Shown: one piece after another, positions 21,820-30,518 of the stretch | Numbering within the stretch: position 1 is the first letter of the stretch | How the letters are laid out: every line of letters begins with the position of its first letter | From: a virus | Direction: 5' to 3' (one strand) | Virus record (IMG/VR): IMGVR_UViG_3300022902_001021 | Location: 1-64,000 of that record | DNA length: 64,000 nt | Position numbers and translations under genes: made by a program | Notes under the pieces: generated by a model | What the model saw: only the letters and a program-made list of their open reading frames with translations | What the model was told of the DNA's origin: nothing | The model's database searches: none

Positions 21820-23331
21820 ATGAGTAAAAAATTAGACGTCTTGTTCGTACATCCAAATGGTGCTCCTATCATTTATCAAGAATTGTCAAAGACATACTCC
21901 GCGATAGAACCCCCCATTTGGGCAGCTTTATTAGCTAACAATGCCCGGGCCAACGGGTGGAATACCCAGCTAATTGATTGTGAAGCAGAACAACTGAATG
22001 CTTCAGAATCAGCAGAAGTAATAGGATCCTACAACCCAAAATTAGTTGCAATTGTAATCTATGGCCAACAACCATCAGCCTCCACACAAAATATGGCCGG
22101 CACCCGAGCGCTCTTGGCAGAGATTCGGGCGTCACATGGCCATCTTAAAACTGTATTAATAGGTTTGCACCCATCAGCTGTATCTCGTCAAACATTATCA
22201 GAGGAACAAACTGACTTTGTATGCCAGGGGGAAGGTGTGCACACGGTTAATGCTTTGTTGAGTATCAATATGAATGATACCTCTCAATTGGCAACTGTGC
22301 CGGGTCTATGGTATCGAGAAGACGGCAAAATTAGATGTACTAAACCCGCCCCAATTATTGCTCAAGAGGCTTTAGAAAAAGAACTTCCAGGTATGGCGTG
22401 GGACTTGTTGCCTATGGACAAATATCGAACTTCTAACTGGCATGCAATGACGAATGGGAATGATAGAACGCCGTTTGCTTCTTTATATACTAGTTTGGGT
22501 TGTCCATTTCGTTGTAGCTTCTGCTGTATCAACGCCCCATTCGGAAACAATAATTTAGAGAATTGGGACACCGCCCGCAATAAGTTCAGATATTGGGATC
22601 CGGAATACATTATAAAGGAATTCGATCAGTTTCACAAGATGGGGATCCGCAATATAAAAATAGCAGATGAAATGTTCGTCTTATATAAAGATCACTTTAT
22701 GAGGCTATGTGAATTAATACATGAGAGGGGATACGACTTCAACATCTGGGCCTACTCTAGAATAGATACAGTTAAAGAAGAATATTTAGAGACACTCAAA
22801 AAAGCAGGGGTTAATTGGTTAGCTCTAGGAATAGAATCAGGAAACACGGCAGTTAGAAAAGATGTAACAAAGGGAAAATTTACGGATGTAAATATACGTG
22901 ATTTAGTTGATAGAGTACAAAACGCTGGTATTAGTGTAATAGGAAATTATATATTTGGGCTACCCGAAGATACGATCGAAACAATGGAAGACACCTTATC
23001 TCTATCAATGGAATTAAATTGTGAATTTTCAAATTATTATTCGGCCATGGCATACCCTGGATCAAAATTATATTTAGAAGCTTTAAAAGAAGGGTGGGAA
23101 TTACCTGACACCTATGTGGGTTATTCACAACATTCGTATGAAACTCAGCCACTCCCAACTAATCATATCTCAGCAGCCGAAGTATTAAAATTTAGAGATG
23201 AATCTTTCTTAAAATACTATAAAAATCCAAAGTATCTTGATATGATAGAAGAAAGATTTGGAAACAATACTCGTAGTGGTATCGAAGAGATGACTAAAAT
23301 TAAACTAAAAAGAAAAATCTTAGGAGATTAA
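21820..23331 (+). CDS. B12-binding-domain radical SAM protein
   Basis: 503 residues from the ATG at 21820, after AGGA; the earlier in-frame codons overlap the SDR gene. The N-terminal 200 residues form a cobalamin-binding-type Rossmann domain (LDVLFVHPNGAP; NPKLVAIVIYG). The radical SAM motif is SLGCPFRCSFCCINAP (C228, C232, C235), followed by IKIADEMFV and a SPASM-free end. There is no DxHxxG, as is usual for this BchE-like group. These enzymes do methylations, ring rearrangements or cyclisations. Here a modification of a sugar or lipid precursor is likely, but the substrate is unknown. Confidence 0.8.
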   Translation: MSKKLDVLFVHPNGAPIIYQELSKTYSAIEPPIWAALLANNARANGWNTQLIDCEAEQLNASESAEVIGSYNPKLVAIVIYGQQPSASTQNMAGTRALLAEIRASHGHLKTVLIGLHPSAVSRQTLSEEQTDFVCQGEGVHTVNALLSINMNDTSQLATVPGLWYREDGKIRCTKPAPIIAQEALEKELPGMAWDLLPMDKYRTSNWHAMTNGNDRTPFASLYTSLGCPFRCSFCCINAPFGNNNLENWDTARNKFRYWDPEYIIKEFDQFHKMGIRNIKIADEMFVLYKDHFMRLCELIHERGYDFNIWAYSRIDTVKEEYLETLKKAGVNWLALGIESGNTAVRKDVTKGKFTDVNIRDLVDRVQNAGISVIGNYIFGLPEDTIETMEDTLSLSMELNCEFSNYYSAMAYPGSKLYLEALKEGWELPDTYVGYSQHSYETQPLPTNHISAAEVLKFRDESFLKYYKNPKYLDMIEERFGNNTRSGIEEMTKIKLKRKILGD

Positions 23332-23943
23332 GTGCTAACAAAAAAGGAATTAATACAATTTGAGACCAAAATGGCGACATGCTTTGACGACGCCATGATT
23401 CGCGCCCCCGTCCATCTTTACAACGGGAACGAAGATCAAATAATAAAAGTATTCAAGGATAACAATATTGGGCCAGAGGATTGGGTTTTATGTTCTTGGA
23501 GAAGCCACTATCAATGCTTGCTTAAGGGAGTACCGCAAGATGAGCTTAAGGCGGCAATTTTGCAAGGGCGCTCTATTTCACTTTGTTTTGCAAAATATCG
23601 CGTCTTTTCATCTGGCATTGTAACTGGGGTTCTCCCAATTGCAACGGGGATTGCTCTAGACATCAAGCGAAAGGCTGGTAAGAATAAGGTTTATTGTTTT
23701 ATGGGGGAAATGACTTCCGAGACGGGTGTTGCTCACGAATGTATTAAATATGCCCGCAATCATGAACTTCCAATTCATTTTATTATTGAAGATAATGGCA
23801 AGTCAGTATGTACTGACACCCGGGCTACATGGAACCAACAGAAACTTACTTATGAAGATGTTAATGATGAATATATTACATACTACAAATACAAACTAGA
23901 CAAATATCCACATGCTGGAGCAGGGAAGAGGGTCCAATTCTAA
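23332..23943 (+). CDS. TPP-dependent enzyme, E1-alpha-like subunit
   Basis: 203 residues, GTG start right after the radical SAM stop, with AGGAG upstream. VYCFMGEMTSETGVAHECIKYARNHELPIHF then IIEDNGKSV aligns with the TPP/Mg motif of E1-alpha proteins (GDGxxxEG...NN). The usual GDG is GEM and the closing Asn pair is DN. It is shorter than PDH E1-alpha (about 330). It pairs with the E1-beta-like gene that overlaps its stop (TAATG). Together they could transfer a two-carbon ketol or acyl unit, as in branched-sugar synthesis. Confidence 0.7.
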   Translation: MLTKKELIQFETKMATCFDDAMIRAPVHLYNGNEDQIIKVFKDNNIGPEDWVLCSWRSHYQCLLKGVPQDELKAAILQGRSISLCFAKYRVFSSGIVTGVLPIATGIALDIKRKAGKNKVYCFMGEMTSETGVAHECIKYARNHELPIHFIIEDNGKSVCTDTRATWNQQKLTYEDVNDEYITYYKYKLDKYPHAGAGKRVQF

Positions 23944-24482
23944 TGGGAAAATATTTTGATGAACTAAAGAGAGCGATGGATTATCTTGGAGAACAAGAAG
24001 ATACAATGTTTTTAGGACAAGCAGTTGCCTACAAGGGCACAGCGATGACTAACACCCTATCGGGAGTGCCAAAAGATAAATTATTAGAAATGCCGGTTGA
24101 TGAAGAGATGCAGATGGGTATGACCAATGGTTTAGCTATCAACGGAACAATCCCAATTAGTATATATCCACGATGGAATTTCCTTCTGCTAGCGGTTAAT
24201 CAGTTGGTTAATCATCTTGATAGGATGAAAGAGTTTTCTCACGGAGAATACATCCCGAAAGCAATCATCCGCGTCGGCATCGGTTCTGTGCGACCTCTGA
24301 ATCCCCAAGTTCAACATACGGGGGATTTCACTCAGATCTTCCGCGGAATGCTGAGGAACACAGAAGTTATCAAATGCGAAGAGCCAGAAGATGTCTTTCC
24401 AGCTTACCACAAAGCATACAATCGAAGAGATGGGAAAAGTACTATAGTCGTAGAATATGGAGACTATTATGGAGAAAAGTAA
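23943..24482 (+). CDS. TPP-dependent enzyme, E1-beta/transketolase pyrimidine domain
   Basis: 179 residues. LLEMPVDEEMQMGMTNGLAINGTIPI contains the conserved Glu that activates the thiamine ring in E1-beta and transketolase pyrimidine domains. The rest (IYPRWNFLLLAVNQLVNHLD; RVGIGSVRPLNPQ) follows that fold. The C-terminal transketolase domain is missing, so this is a minimal subunit. It must combine with the alpha-like protein at 23332 to form the active site. It overlaps the next gene. Confidence 0.7.
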   Translation: MGKYFDELKRAMDYLGEQEDTMFLGQAVAYKGTAMTNTLSGVPKDKLLEMPVDEEMQMGMTNGLAINGTIPISIYPRWNFLLLAVNQLVNHLDRMKEFSHGEYIPKAIIRVGIGSVRPLNPQVQHTGDFTQIFRGMLRNTEVIKCEEPEDVFPAYHKAYNRRDGKSTIVVEYGDYYGEK

Positions 24483-25428
24483 TCTTAAGGTCTTGTTCAT
24501 AACAGAGAAATATTGTGATGCGGATCCACAAAAAGGTTTGACTAATAATTATCACAACTTGTTTAGAACTTTTAAGAATGCACTCCCAGAAGCAAATTTT
24601 AGTATCATTCATATAGATGAATATTCTATAGTCAAGAAAAAACACATCGATAGTTTTATACCAACTGCTGTAGATAAGGTTTCACCGGATGTAGTTATTT
24701 TTTCGCTACTTGGAAAGTCACACCTGAATCCGACTGATGACAGCTATGAATATATTAAGAGTAAGGGCTGCAAAACAGTCTTCATGTGGCCGGATGTGTT
24801 TGCAGGATGGGGAATCCCAGAAATTGAGGAGATGAATGAGAAGGGTTTCGCTGATTTACATGTGTGTTGGGGATCTGAAAGAAATACTAATAAACAATAC
24901 GATAATTTAATTTGGCTCTGGGCTCCTCAAGACGAAACTCTTTACCACCCAATCGATTCATCCGAAAAAAGTATAAATACTAGTTTCTTGGGCAGCCCAA
25001 GATATGAAGAAAGACAAAGATATTTAACTCATTTGATAACTAATAAAATTCAAGTACATATAGGCGGAGGACAGAGAGAAGAAGGATTGTCAGCATCCCG
25101 GTATGCTGAATTAATGAGACATAGCAAAATTAGTTTGAACTTTCCAGGAGGTCCAGAGGGTAATGACCAATGCAAAGGAAGGGTCTGGGAAGTTTTGGCA
25201 ACAAAGTCTCTTTTATTGGAAAGAACAAACGATGCAATAAAAAACTATCTAATACCAAATGTACATTACGTCGAATTTGACAACGAGCAAGACCTAATAG
25301 AGAAAATTAAGTACTACTTGGAAAACGAAAAAGAAAGAGAGTATATCGCTCAAAAGGGCTATGAGATTTATAAGGACAAATATAATGCAGAAGTATTCTG
25401 GAACACAATTATGGAGAAGTTAGGATGA
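24469..25428 (+). CDS. Glycosyltransferase, CgeB-like GT-B
   Basis: 319 residues from the ATG at 24469; a second candidate, 24457, lies 12 bases earlier. The C-terminal half (FLGSPRYEERQRYL; SKISLNFPGGP; GRVWEVLATKSLLLERTND; YVEFDNEQDLIEKIKYYL) is the CgeB-type glycosyltransferase end, which often adds sugars to surface glycans. The N-terminal half is less conserved. It is in tandem with the GT2 paralogues that follow. Confidence 0.7.
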   Translation: MEKSNLKVLFITEKYCDADPQKGLTNNYHNLFRTFKNALPEANFSIIHIDEYSIVKKKHIDSFIPTAVDKVSPDVVIFSLLGKSHLNPTDDSYEYIKSKGCKTVFMWPDVFAGWGIPEIEEMNEKGFADLHVCWGSERNTNKQYDNLIWLWAPQDETLYHPIDSSEKSINTSFLGSPRYEERQRYLTHLITNKIQVHIGGGQREEGLSASRYAELMRHSKISLNFPGGPEGNDQCKGRVWEVLATKSLLLERTNDAIKNYLIPNVHYVEFDNEQDLIEKIKYYLENEKEREYIAQKGYEIYKDKYNAEVFWNTIMEKLG

Positions 25429-26264
25429 GTTATAAATATGATGTATCCATTCTCATGCCAGCAATCAGAACACACCAATGGTTGATGTTATATGGAAGCT
25501 TATACAACGCATGTAGAGAGCATTCATGGGAGTTGGTTTTGGTGAGTCCGTTTGACTTACCACCGGAGATGACACATTTTGATAATGTTAAGTTAATTAA
25601 AGACTATGGCGCCCCCACCCGAGCGGCACAAATTGGTGCTATACAGTGTGAAGGCGAATTTATGTATCACTGTGTTGATGACGCAATCTTTTTACCGGAT
25701 GTGATCGATGGCGCTATAAAATTCCTAAGAGAACAAAACAATAAAAAACTTGTTGTCAATATGAGATATAGAGAAGGCGCCCAATACGGCGGTGGCACTT
25801 TACCAGGACAATTTTGGCTAGCCCACTATCACGAAGAATTAAGGTTAGCCGGCATTCCAAAAGATTACAAGATTTCGTGCCACCACTTTATGAGAATGGA
25901 TTATTTTAAAGAGTTAGGCGGTTGGGACTGCAAATATGAATATATTAATCACCCACTGCATGATCTTATGTTTAGAGTCCAAGCTGATGGGGGCAAGTTA
26001 GTCGATTCACCCATGGACGCCACAACTTGTAATCATTATGTTAATAAGACCGGCGACCACGCTCCGATTTATGATGCACAAACTTTTAGTGACAAACCAA
26101 TATTTGATGCAATATACTCTCAACCCGGCAATGCCGCCGCCAGTAGAATACATATTGATTTAAATAATTGGCAACAGTCCTCTCCTATATGGAAACGTAG
26201 ATTCAAATATGATGAAGAAGGTAACTTGCCTGAAAGTTATGATGACTTAGGATATAACAAATGA
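25425..26264 (+). CDS. GT2-type glycosyltransferase (paralogue A)
   Basis: 279 residues. VSILMPAIRTHQW is the GT2 start, YHCVDDAIFL has the DxD-like site and FKELGGWDCKYEYINHPLHD the acceptor helix. It shares the RT(H/E) start, the KDYG(A/S/T)P segment, GGWDC and the ending WKRRF with the proteins at 28954 and 29742. The three form a local paralogue family. It has a 15-residue polar tail that the other two lack. Confidence 0.8.
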   Translation: MSYKYDVSILMPAIRTHQWLMLYGSLYNACREHSWELVLVSPFDLPPEMTHFDNVKLIKDYGAPTRAAQIGAIQCEGEFMYHCVDDAIFLPDVIDGAIKFLREQNNKKLVVNMRYREGAQYGGGTLPGQFWLAHYHEELRLAGIPKDYKISCHHFMRMDYFKELGGWDCKYEYINHPLHDLMFRVQADGGKLVDSPMDATTCNHYVNKTGDHAPIYDAQTFSDKPIFDAIYSQPGNAAASRIHIDLNNWQQSSPIWKRRFKYDEEGNLPESYDDLGYNK

Positions 26265-27046
26265 AAGTAGGAATTGTTGGAGTAGGCGTAGTCGGCGCCG
26301 CCTGCAAATTTGGATTTGAATTGGTGGGACATAACGTTTCAATCCACGATATAATTTATGATACGACACTAACAGATGTGCTAGACACAGAAATCGTCTA
26401 TATATGCGTTCCTACCCCTCAAGCAGAGGATGGAGCATGTGACGTCAGTATAGTCCGCGAAGTCGTTCTAGAGCTAAAAGAACGCGGCTATAATGGTATT
26501 GTAGCCCTCAAGTCGACGGTTGTGCCTGGAACCACTCAATCGCTGCGAGAAGAAACGGGCCTGAATGTCTGTTTCGTACCAGAGTTTTTGCGAGAGCGCT
26601 GCGCCATCACTGACTTCACAGAGAACCATGATGTTTGTATAATAGGCTGCAGCGACGATAAAACATATGAGCTTATTAAAAGCTGTCATGAGCCGCTACC
26701 AGAAAAGTTTGTTAAACTGACACATGCGGAAGCAGAATTTTGTAAGTATTTCAACAATGTATACAATGCGATGTTGATTATTTTTGCTAATAGTTTTTAT
26801 GAGGCCTGTAAGAATAATGGTGTTAATTATACGAATGTTAAAAACGCTGTGTCAAATAGAAAGCATATCCACGGCCATTACCTTGAGTGTAACGACAACT
26901 TCCGCGGTTTTGGCGGTATGTGTTTACCAAAAGATGTGTCAGCAATGGCAAAACTAATGGAAAGCACCACTGTTGATTTCTTTGAAGATCTTTTAGACGA
27001 AAATAGCAAATATAACATTACAGTGTTTGAAGGAATGAGAAAATGA
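26261..27046 (+). CDS. Truncated UDP-glucose/GDP-mannose dehydrogenase family protein
   Basis: 261 residues. MKVGIVGVGVVGAACKFGFE is the NAD-binding start; VYICVPTPQ and LKSTVVPGTT are the family motifs, and GFGGMCLPKD carries the catalytic Cys221. Normal members (about 430 residues) have a third, sugar-binding domain after this point, and it is absent here. The enzyme may use a different substrate, need a partner, or be a lineage-specific short form. No frameshift is seen; the stop overlaps the next start. Confidence 0.75.
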   Translation: MKVGIVGVGVVGAACKFGFELVGHNVSIHDIIYDTTLTDVLDTEIVYICVPTPQAEDGACDVSIVREVVLELKERGYNGIVALKSTVVPGTTQSLREETGLNVCFVPEFLRERCAITDFTENHDVCIIGCSDDKTYELIKSCHEPLPEKFVKLTHAEAEFCKYFNNVYNAMLIIFANSFYEACKNNGVNYTNVKNAVSNRKHIHGHYLECNDNFRGFGGMCLPKDVSAMAKLMESTTVDFFEDLLDENSKYNITVFEGMRK

Positions 27047-27942
27047 TCTCTAATCGTTATGGGTTTATTTTTATTCACACCCCCAAGACCGGTGGTACAT
27101 CTGTGCTAACAGCCCTTCACGAAGATACAGACAGAGAATTCCACATTCATATGGAACAGGAAGTTTCCGGCGGCATTGCGGCCGTGCTCCCAGGAAAAAA
27201 AGATTTTCCTTGGTGGGGAGCTTGGACTCAACAACAAAGACAGATAGAAGAATTCTTAATGCGTAATGGTGTAACTAAACTTTTTCTTGATCCTGCTACA
27301 GCAGTTTTTAGTCACTCTGCCACGACGTCCAACGTAGGTAGAGGAAACATCAAACACTTGCCTCTTCAATATTGGGTTATGTTATTAGCAGATCAAAGAT
27401 TACAATCCTATGGTAGTTTTTTAGAAAATTACGGAATTGTAGCCACATGTCGTAACCCTTACAATCGTGAATTTTCAAAGTTTATTTACACGCAGCGACC
27501 GGATATCTTAACTATGATTTCTTATTGTAAACAAAGAGGCTTCTCCAATGAACAAGTTTCGAAAAAACTACAAAGTAATTGGCGCCAGTGGGCTTCTATA
27601 AATTTAAGATCCACCCCTGATAGCAATAAAACGAATCTGCTCAACACCCAATGTGATTTTTATAGTAGTATAGATAATTCTCCCAATTTGCAATACTTCG
27701 GTACTGACAAACCTTTTTTTATTCGGCTTGAACACATGGAAGAAGATTATAATAAATTTTGTAAGATGGTAGGAATAAAAAGAAAAACTACTAAAATGCC
27801 ACATAATCTGAATACCTCTGGTGAATTTAAAGAATATTTGCCTGACAATATATTAGAGTGGTATGTGGGAGAACCATTCAACTTAATTCACGAGTCTCGA
27901 AAAGAAGATTTTGAGTTGTTACCATATGAAAAGGAGGTTTAA
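27043..27942 (+). CDS. Sulfotransferase-family protein
   Basis: 299 residues. FIFIHTPKTGGTSVLTAL is the PAPS 5'-phosphosulfate loop of the Sulfotransfer_2 type, and TCRNPYNREFSKFIY matches the 3'-phosphate region (R..S). It would transfer sulfate from PAPS to a carbohydrate or lipid. No PAPS synthesis genes are visible, so the host must supply PAPS. Position within the sugar cluster suggests that the glycan is sulfated. Confidence 0.75.
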   Translation: MISNRYGFIFIHTPKTGGTSVLTALHEDTDREFHIHMEQEVSGGIAAVLPGKKDFPWWGAWTQQQRQIEEFLMRNGVTKLFLDPATAVFSHSATTSNVGRGNIKHLPLQYWVMLLADQRLQSYGSFLENYGIVATCRNPYNREFSKFIYTQRPDILTMISYCKQRGFSNEQVSKKLQSNWRQWASINLRSTPDSNKTNLLNTQCDFYSSIDNSPNLQYFGTDKPFFIRLEHMEEDYNKFCKMVGIKRKTTKMPHNLNTSGEFKEYLPDNILEWYVGEPFNLIHESRKEDFELLPYEKEV

Positions 27943-27943
27943 A

Positions 27944-28957
27944 ATGAAAAAGGTTTTAATTACAGGTAGCCAAGGTTTTATTGGCTCATATCTATGTACC
28001 GAATATTTGGACAAGGGGTATCAAGTTGTCGGCATTGATAACTTTTCAAAATACGGCCCAATCTCCCGCCCCCATGATAACCATGTAAATTTCGAACTAA
28101 TTGAGATGGACATAATCGATGTAAAAACATCAGAGATTCCACCGACTCTAAAAGATGTAGATTACATTATTGCGGGTGCTGCTATGATCGGTGGTATTAC
28201 ATACTTTCACAAATATGCTTATGATCTGTTGGCAACAAATGAAAGAATTTTAGCCTCTACATTTGATCTAGCGATAAAGCTCAACAAATTTCATAGTTTG
28301 AGACGAATCGTAGTATTGTCTAGTAGCATGGTTTTTGAGAATACAACTGTATATCCAACTCCAGAGAGTGAAATTAAGACATGTGCCCCACCGCTAAGTA
28401 CATACGGGTTTCAAAAATTAGCCGTTGAATATTTTTGTAAAGGAGCCTACGAACAGTATAAACTACCTTATACAATAATACGTCCTTTTAATTGTGTTGG
28501 TGTTGGAGAGGAAGACGCCATTGGAGAACATGAAGTTAAATCTGGAAACATTAAACTCATGATGAGTCATGTCCTGCCGGATATCGTTAATAAAATTATG
28601 AAGGGACAAGACCCTTTACATATCCTTGGTTCAGGCGAACAGATACGCTGTTACACAAATGGAAAAGACATCGCCCGAGGAATACGGATGTGCATGGAAA
28701 GTTCAGCCGCGATAAACGAGGATTTCAATATCTCAATATCTCAGCCAACATCAGTAATAGAGTTAGCTAAGGTAGTATGGGGTATTTTAAACCCAGGAAA
28801 AGAATTCACGTTTGTTTCTGATAAAGCATATGAATATGATGTGCAAAGGCGTATTCCAAATACTAATAAGGCAAAAGAAATGTTAGGGTTCGAGGCACAG
28901 ATTGGTCTGATAGAATCTGTGCGAGAGGTTATAGAATATATGAGAGGTAAAACGTGA
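27944..28957 (+). CDS. NAD-dependent epimerase/dehydratase (extended SDR)
   Basis: 337 residues from the ATG at 27944, just after AAGGAGG. VLITGSQGFIGSYL is GxxGxxG; VLSSSMVFEN and YGFQK supply Ser and the Tyr-x3-Lys pair. It resembles UDP-glucuronate decarboxylase/NDP-sugar epimerases, but the exact sugar is not decidable. Its GTGA end couples to the second GT2 gene. Confidence 0.8.
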   Translation: MKKVLITGSQGFIGSYLCTEYLDKGYQVVGIDNFSKYGPISRPHDNHVNFELIEMDIIDVKTSEIPPTLKDVDYIIAGAAMIGGITYFHKYAYDLLATNERILASTFDLAIKLNKFHSLRRIVVLSSSMVFENTTVYPTPESEIKTCAPPLSTYGFQKLAVEYFCKGAYEQYKLPYTIIRPFNCVGVGEEDAIGEHEVKSGNIKLMMSHVLPDIVNKIMKGQDPLHILGSGEQIRCYTNGKDIARGIRMCMESSAAINEDFNISISQPTSVIELAKVVWGILNPGKEFTFVSDKAYEYDVQRRIPNTNKAKEMLGFEAQIGLIESVREVIEYMRGKT

Positions 28958-29742
28958 AAAAACCAGAGATATCACTTATATTACCGAGCATCAGAACAGA
29001 ACGATTACCAAAATTATATGAATCAATCCTTAGTTCAACCAGTCGCGACTTCGAGTTAATAGTATGCGGCCCTAATCCATTACCAGAGGAGTTAAAAGAA
29101 GAAAAAAATGTCAAATACGTAAAGGATTATGGCTCACCAGTCCGTGCATCTAATATAGCTGCTTCTCTATGCGAAGGAGAAATATATACTTGGTTGGCAG
29201 ATGACTGTCTATTTTTTGAAAATTCACTTGACACATGTATAGAAGCATATTATAATATGGGTGCGGCTAAAAACAACGTCCTCGTTGCAAAGTATTTCGA
29301 AGGACAAAACGGCTCCCTCGAACGGAGTACGTTACAGCCAGATAGCTATTTTAGAATTAATGGAACCCCCGCAGCTTCAGAACACATTCCAAATGACTGG
29401 TGGTTATTTAATATAGCTTTTATGAGATCTAATTTTTTTAATGAACTGGGTGGATGGGATTGTTCGTACGAGGGAACATGGGCCTCCCATGCTGACATGG
29501 CCATTAGAGCCCAATATCTTGGCGCCAACGTCAAGATGGCAGATATCCCATTATTTGAGTGTGACCACATGCCTGGTGGCACCGGAGACCACATGCCAAT
29601 CTTTATTTGCCAACATGAACATGACGAGCCATTACTACAACAAAGATACAGAGATCCAAACTGGACTGTTAATATAAATCCAAAACTTAAACTAGAAAAC
29701 TGGAAAAACGCACCTGCAGTGTGGAAGAGGAGATTCAAATAA
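28954..29742 (+). CDS. GT2-type glycosyltransferase (paralogue B)
   Basis: 262 residues with a GTG start in a GTGA overlap. ISLILPSIRTERLPKLY, KDYGSPVRASNIAAS, WLADDCLFF and ELGGWDCSYEG match paralogues A and C; it ends AVWKRRFK. It probably uses a different donor or acceptor from its sister copies, since the middle (about residues 95-150) is divergent. Confidence 0.8.
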   Translation: MKKPEISLILPSIRTERLPKLYESILSSTSRDFELIVCGPNPLPEELKEEKNVKYVKDYGSPVRASNIAASLCEGEIYTWLADDCLFFENSLDTCIEAYYNMGAAKNNVLVAKYFEGQNGSLERSTLQPDSYFRINGTPAASEHIPNDWWLFNIAFMRSNFFNELGGWDCSYEGTWASHADMAIRAQYLGANVKMADIPLFECDHMPGGTGDHMPIFICQHEHDEPLLQQRYRDPNWTVNINPKLKLENWKNAPAVWKRRFK

Positions 29743-30518
29743 TGCATTACGACCTATCAATTTGCTTACCTGCCCACAGAACACATCTATGGAAAAGGTT
29801 ATATGATACTGCAGCTGAAGCTGTTGGCCCAAATCATACTTGGGAAATGATCTTAGTTGGCCCCAATGAACCACCAGAAGAGCTAGCTAAGAAGAATAAC
29901 TTTAAATTTTTTAAAGATTACGGTACTCCATCTCGTTGCGCTCAAATAGCAACAACTTTAGCTGAAGGAGAACTAATGATGTGGGGCTCGGATGATGGAT
30001 ATTTTCTTAAGGATTCAATTGGTGAATGTATTGAAATACATAAAAATCTACCATTTAAGGATGCAATAATTATAAAATATGCAGAAGGTCGTGATATTAG
30101 CGGAAAATGTCCCGAAGATAGCTATTGGACTGCTTGGACTCACCCGGACTTACGTTTGCCAGGAGTTCCAAAAGACTATAAAATAACTCTTTTAGCAATG
30201 TATAAATTAGAATATTTTAGAGAATTAGGTGGCTGGGATTGTAGGTTTGAACATTTAAATATGAATACACATGATTTATCCTTTAGGGCTCAGCGAAATG
30301 GAAGTAAAATACACTTCTCTCCAAACCTCGTCCTAACATGTGATTGGAACCCAAATGAGGGCGACCATATACCAGTACAACAAGCTTATCATGCCAATGA
30401 CGCACCCCTGTTTAGGAATATGTATATGCAAGATCAATCGGAAAGAATCAAAATTGATTACTTTAATTGGGCTAAAAGCCCACCGGTTTGGAAAAGAAGA
30501 TTCGGAGAAGAAAAATGA
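29742..30518 (+). CDS. GT2-type glycosyltransferase (paralogue C)
   Basis: 258 residues; the ATG at 29742 overlaps the previous stop (TAATG). LSICLPAHRTHLWKRLY, KDYGTPSRCAQIATT, GSDDGYFL and ELGGWDCRFEHLN match the other two copies, and it ends PVWKRRFGEEK. It is closer to paralogue A (the HPDLRLPGVPKDYKI segment) than to B. An ATGA overlap leads into the GDP-fucose-synthase-like gene. Confidence 0.8.
   Translation: MHYDLSICLPAHRTHLWKRLYDTAAEAVGPNHTWEMILVGPNEPPEELAKKNNFKFFKDYGTPSRCAQIATTLAEGELMMWGSDDGYFLKDSIGECIEIHKNLPFKDAIIIKYAEGRDISGKCPEDSYWTAWTHPDLRLPGVPKDYKITLLAMYKLEYFRELGGWDCRFEHLNMNTHDLSFRAQRNGSKIHFSPNLVLTCDWNPNEGDHIPVQQAYHANDAPLFRNMYMQDQSERIKIDYFNWAKSPPVWKRRFGEEK

Noticed and set aside
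23332-24482. Host-type pyruvate dehydrogenase or acetolactate synthase
   Set aside because: The two subunits are far too short, and the C-terminal domain and lipoyl partner are absent. A sugar-cluster TPP enzyme is the better reading.
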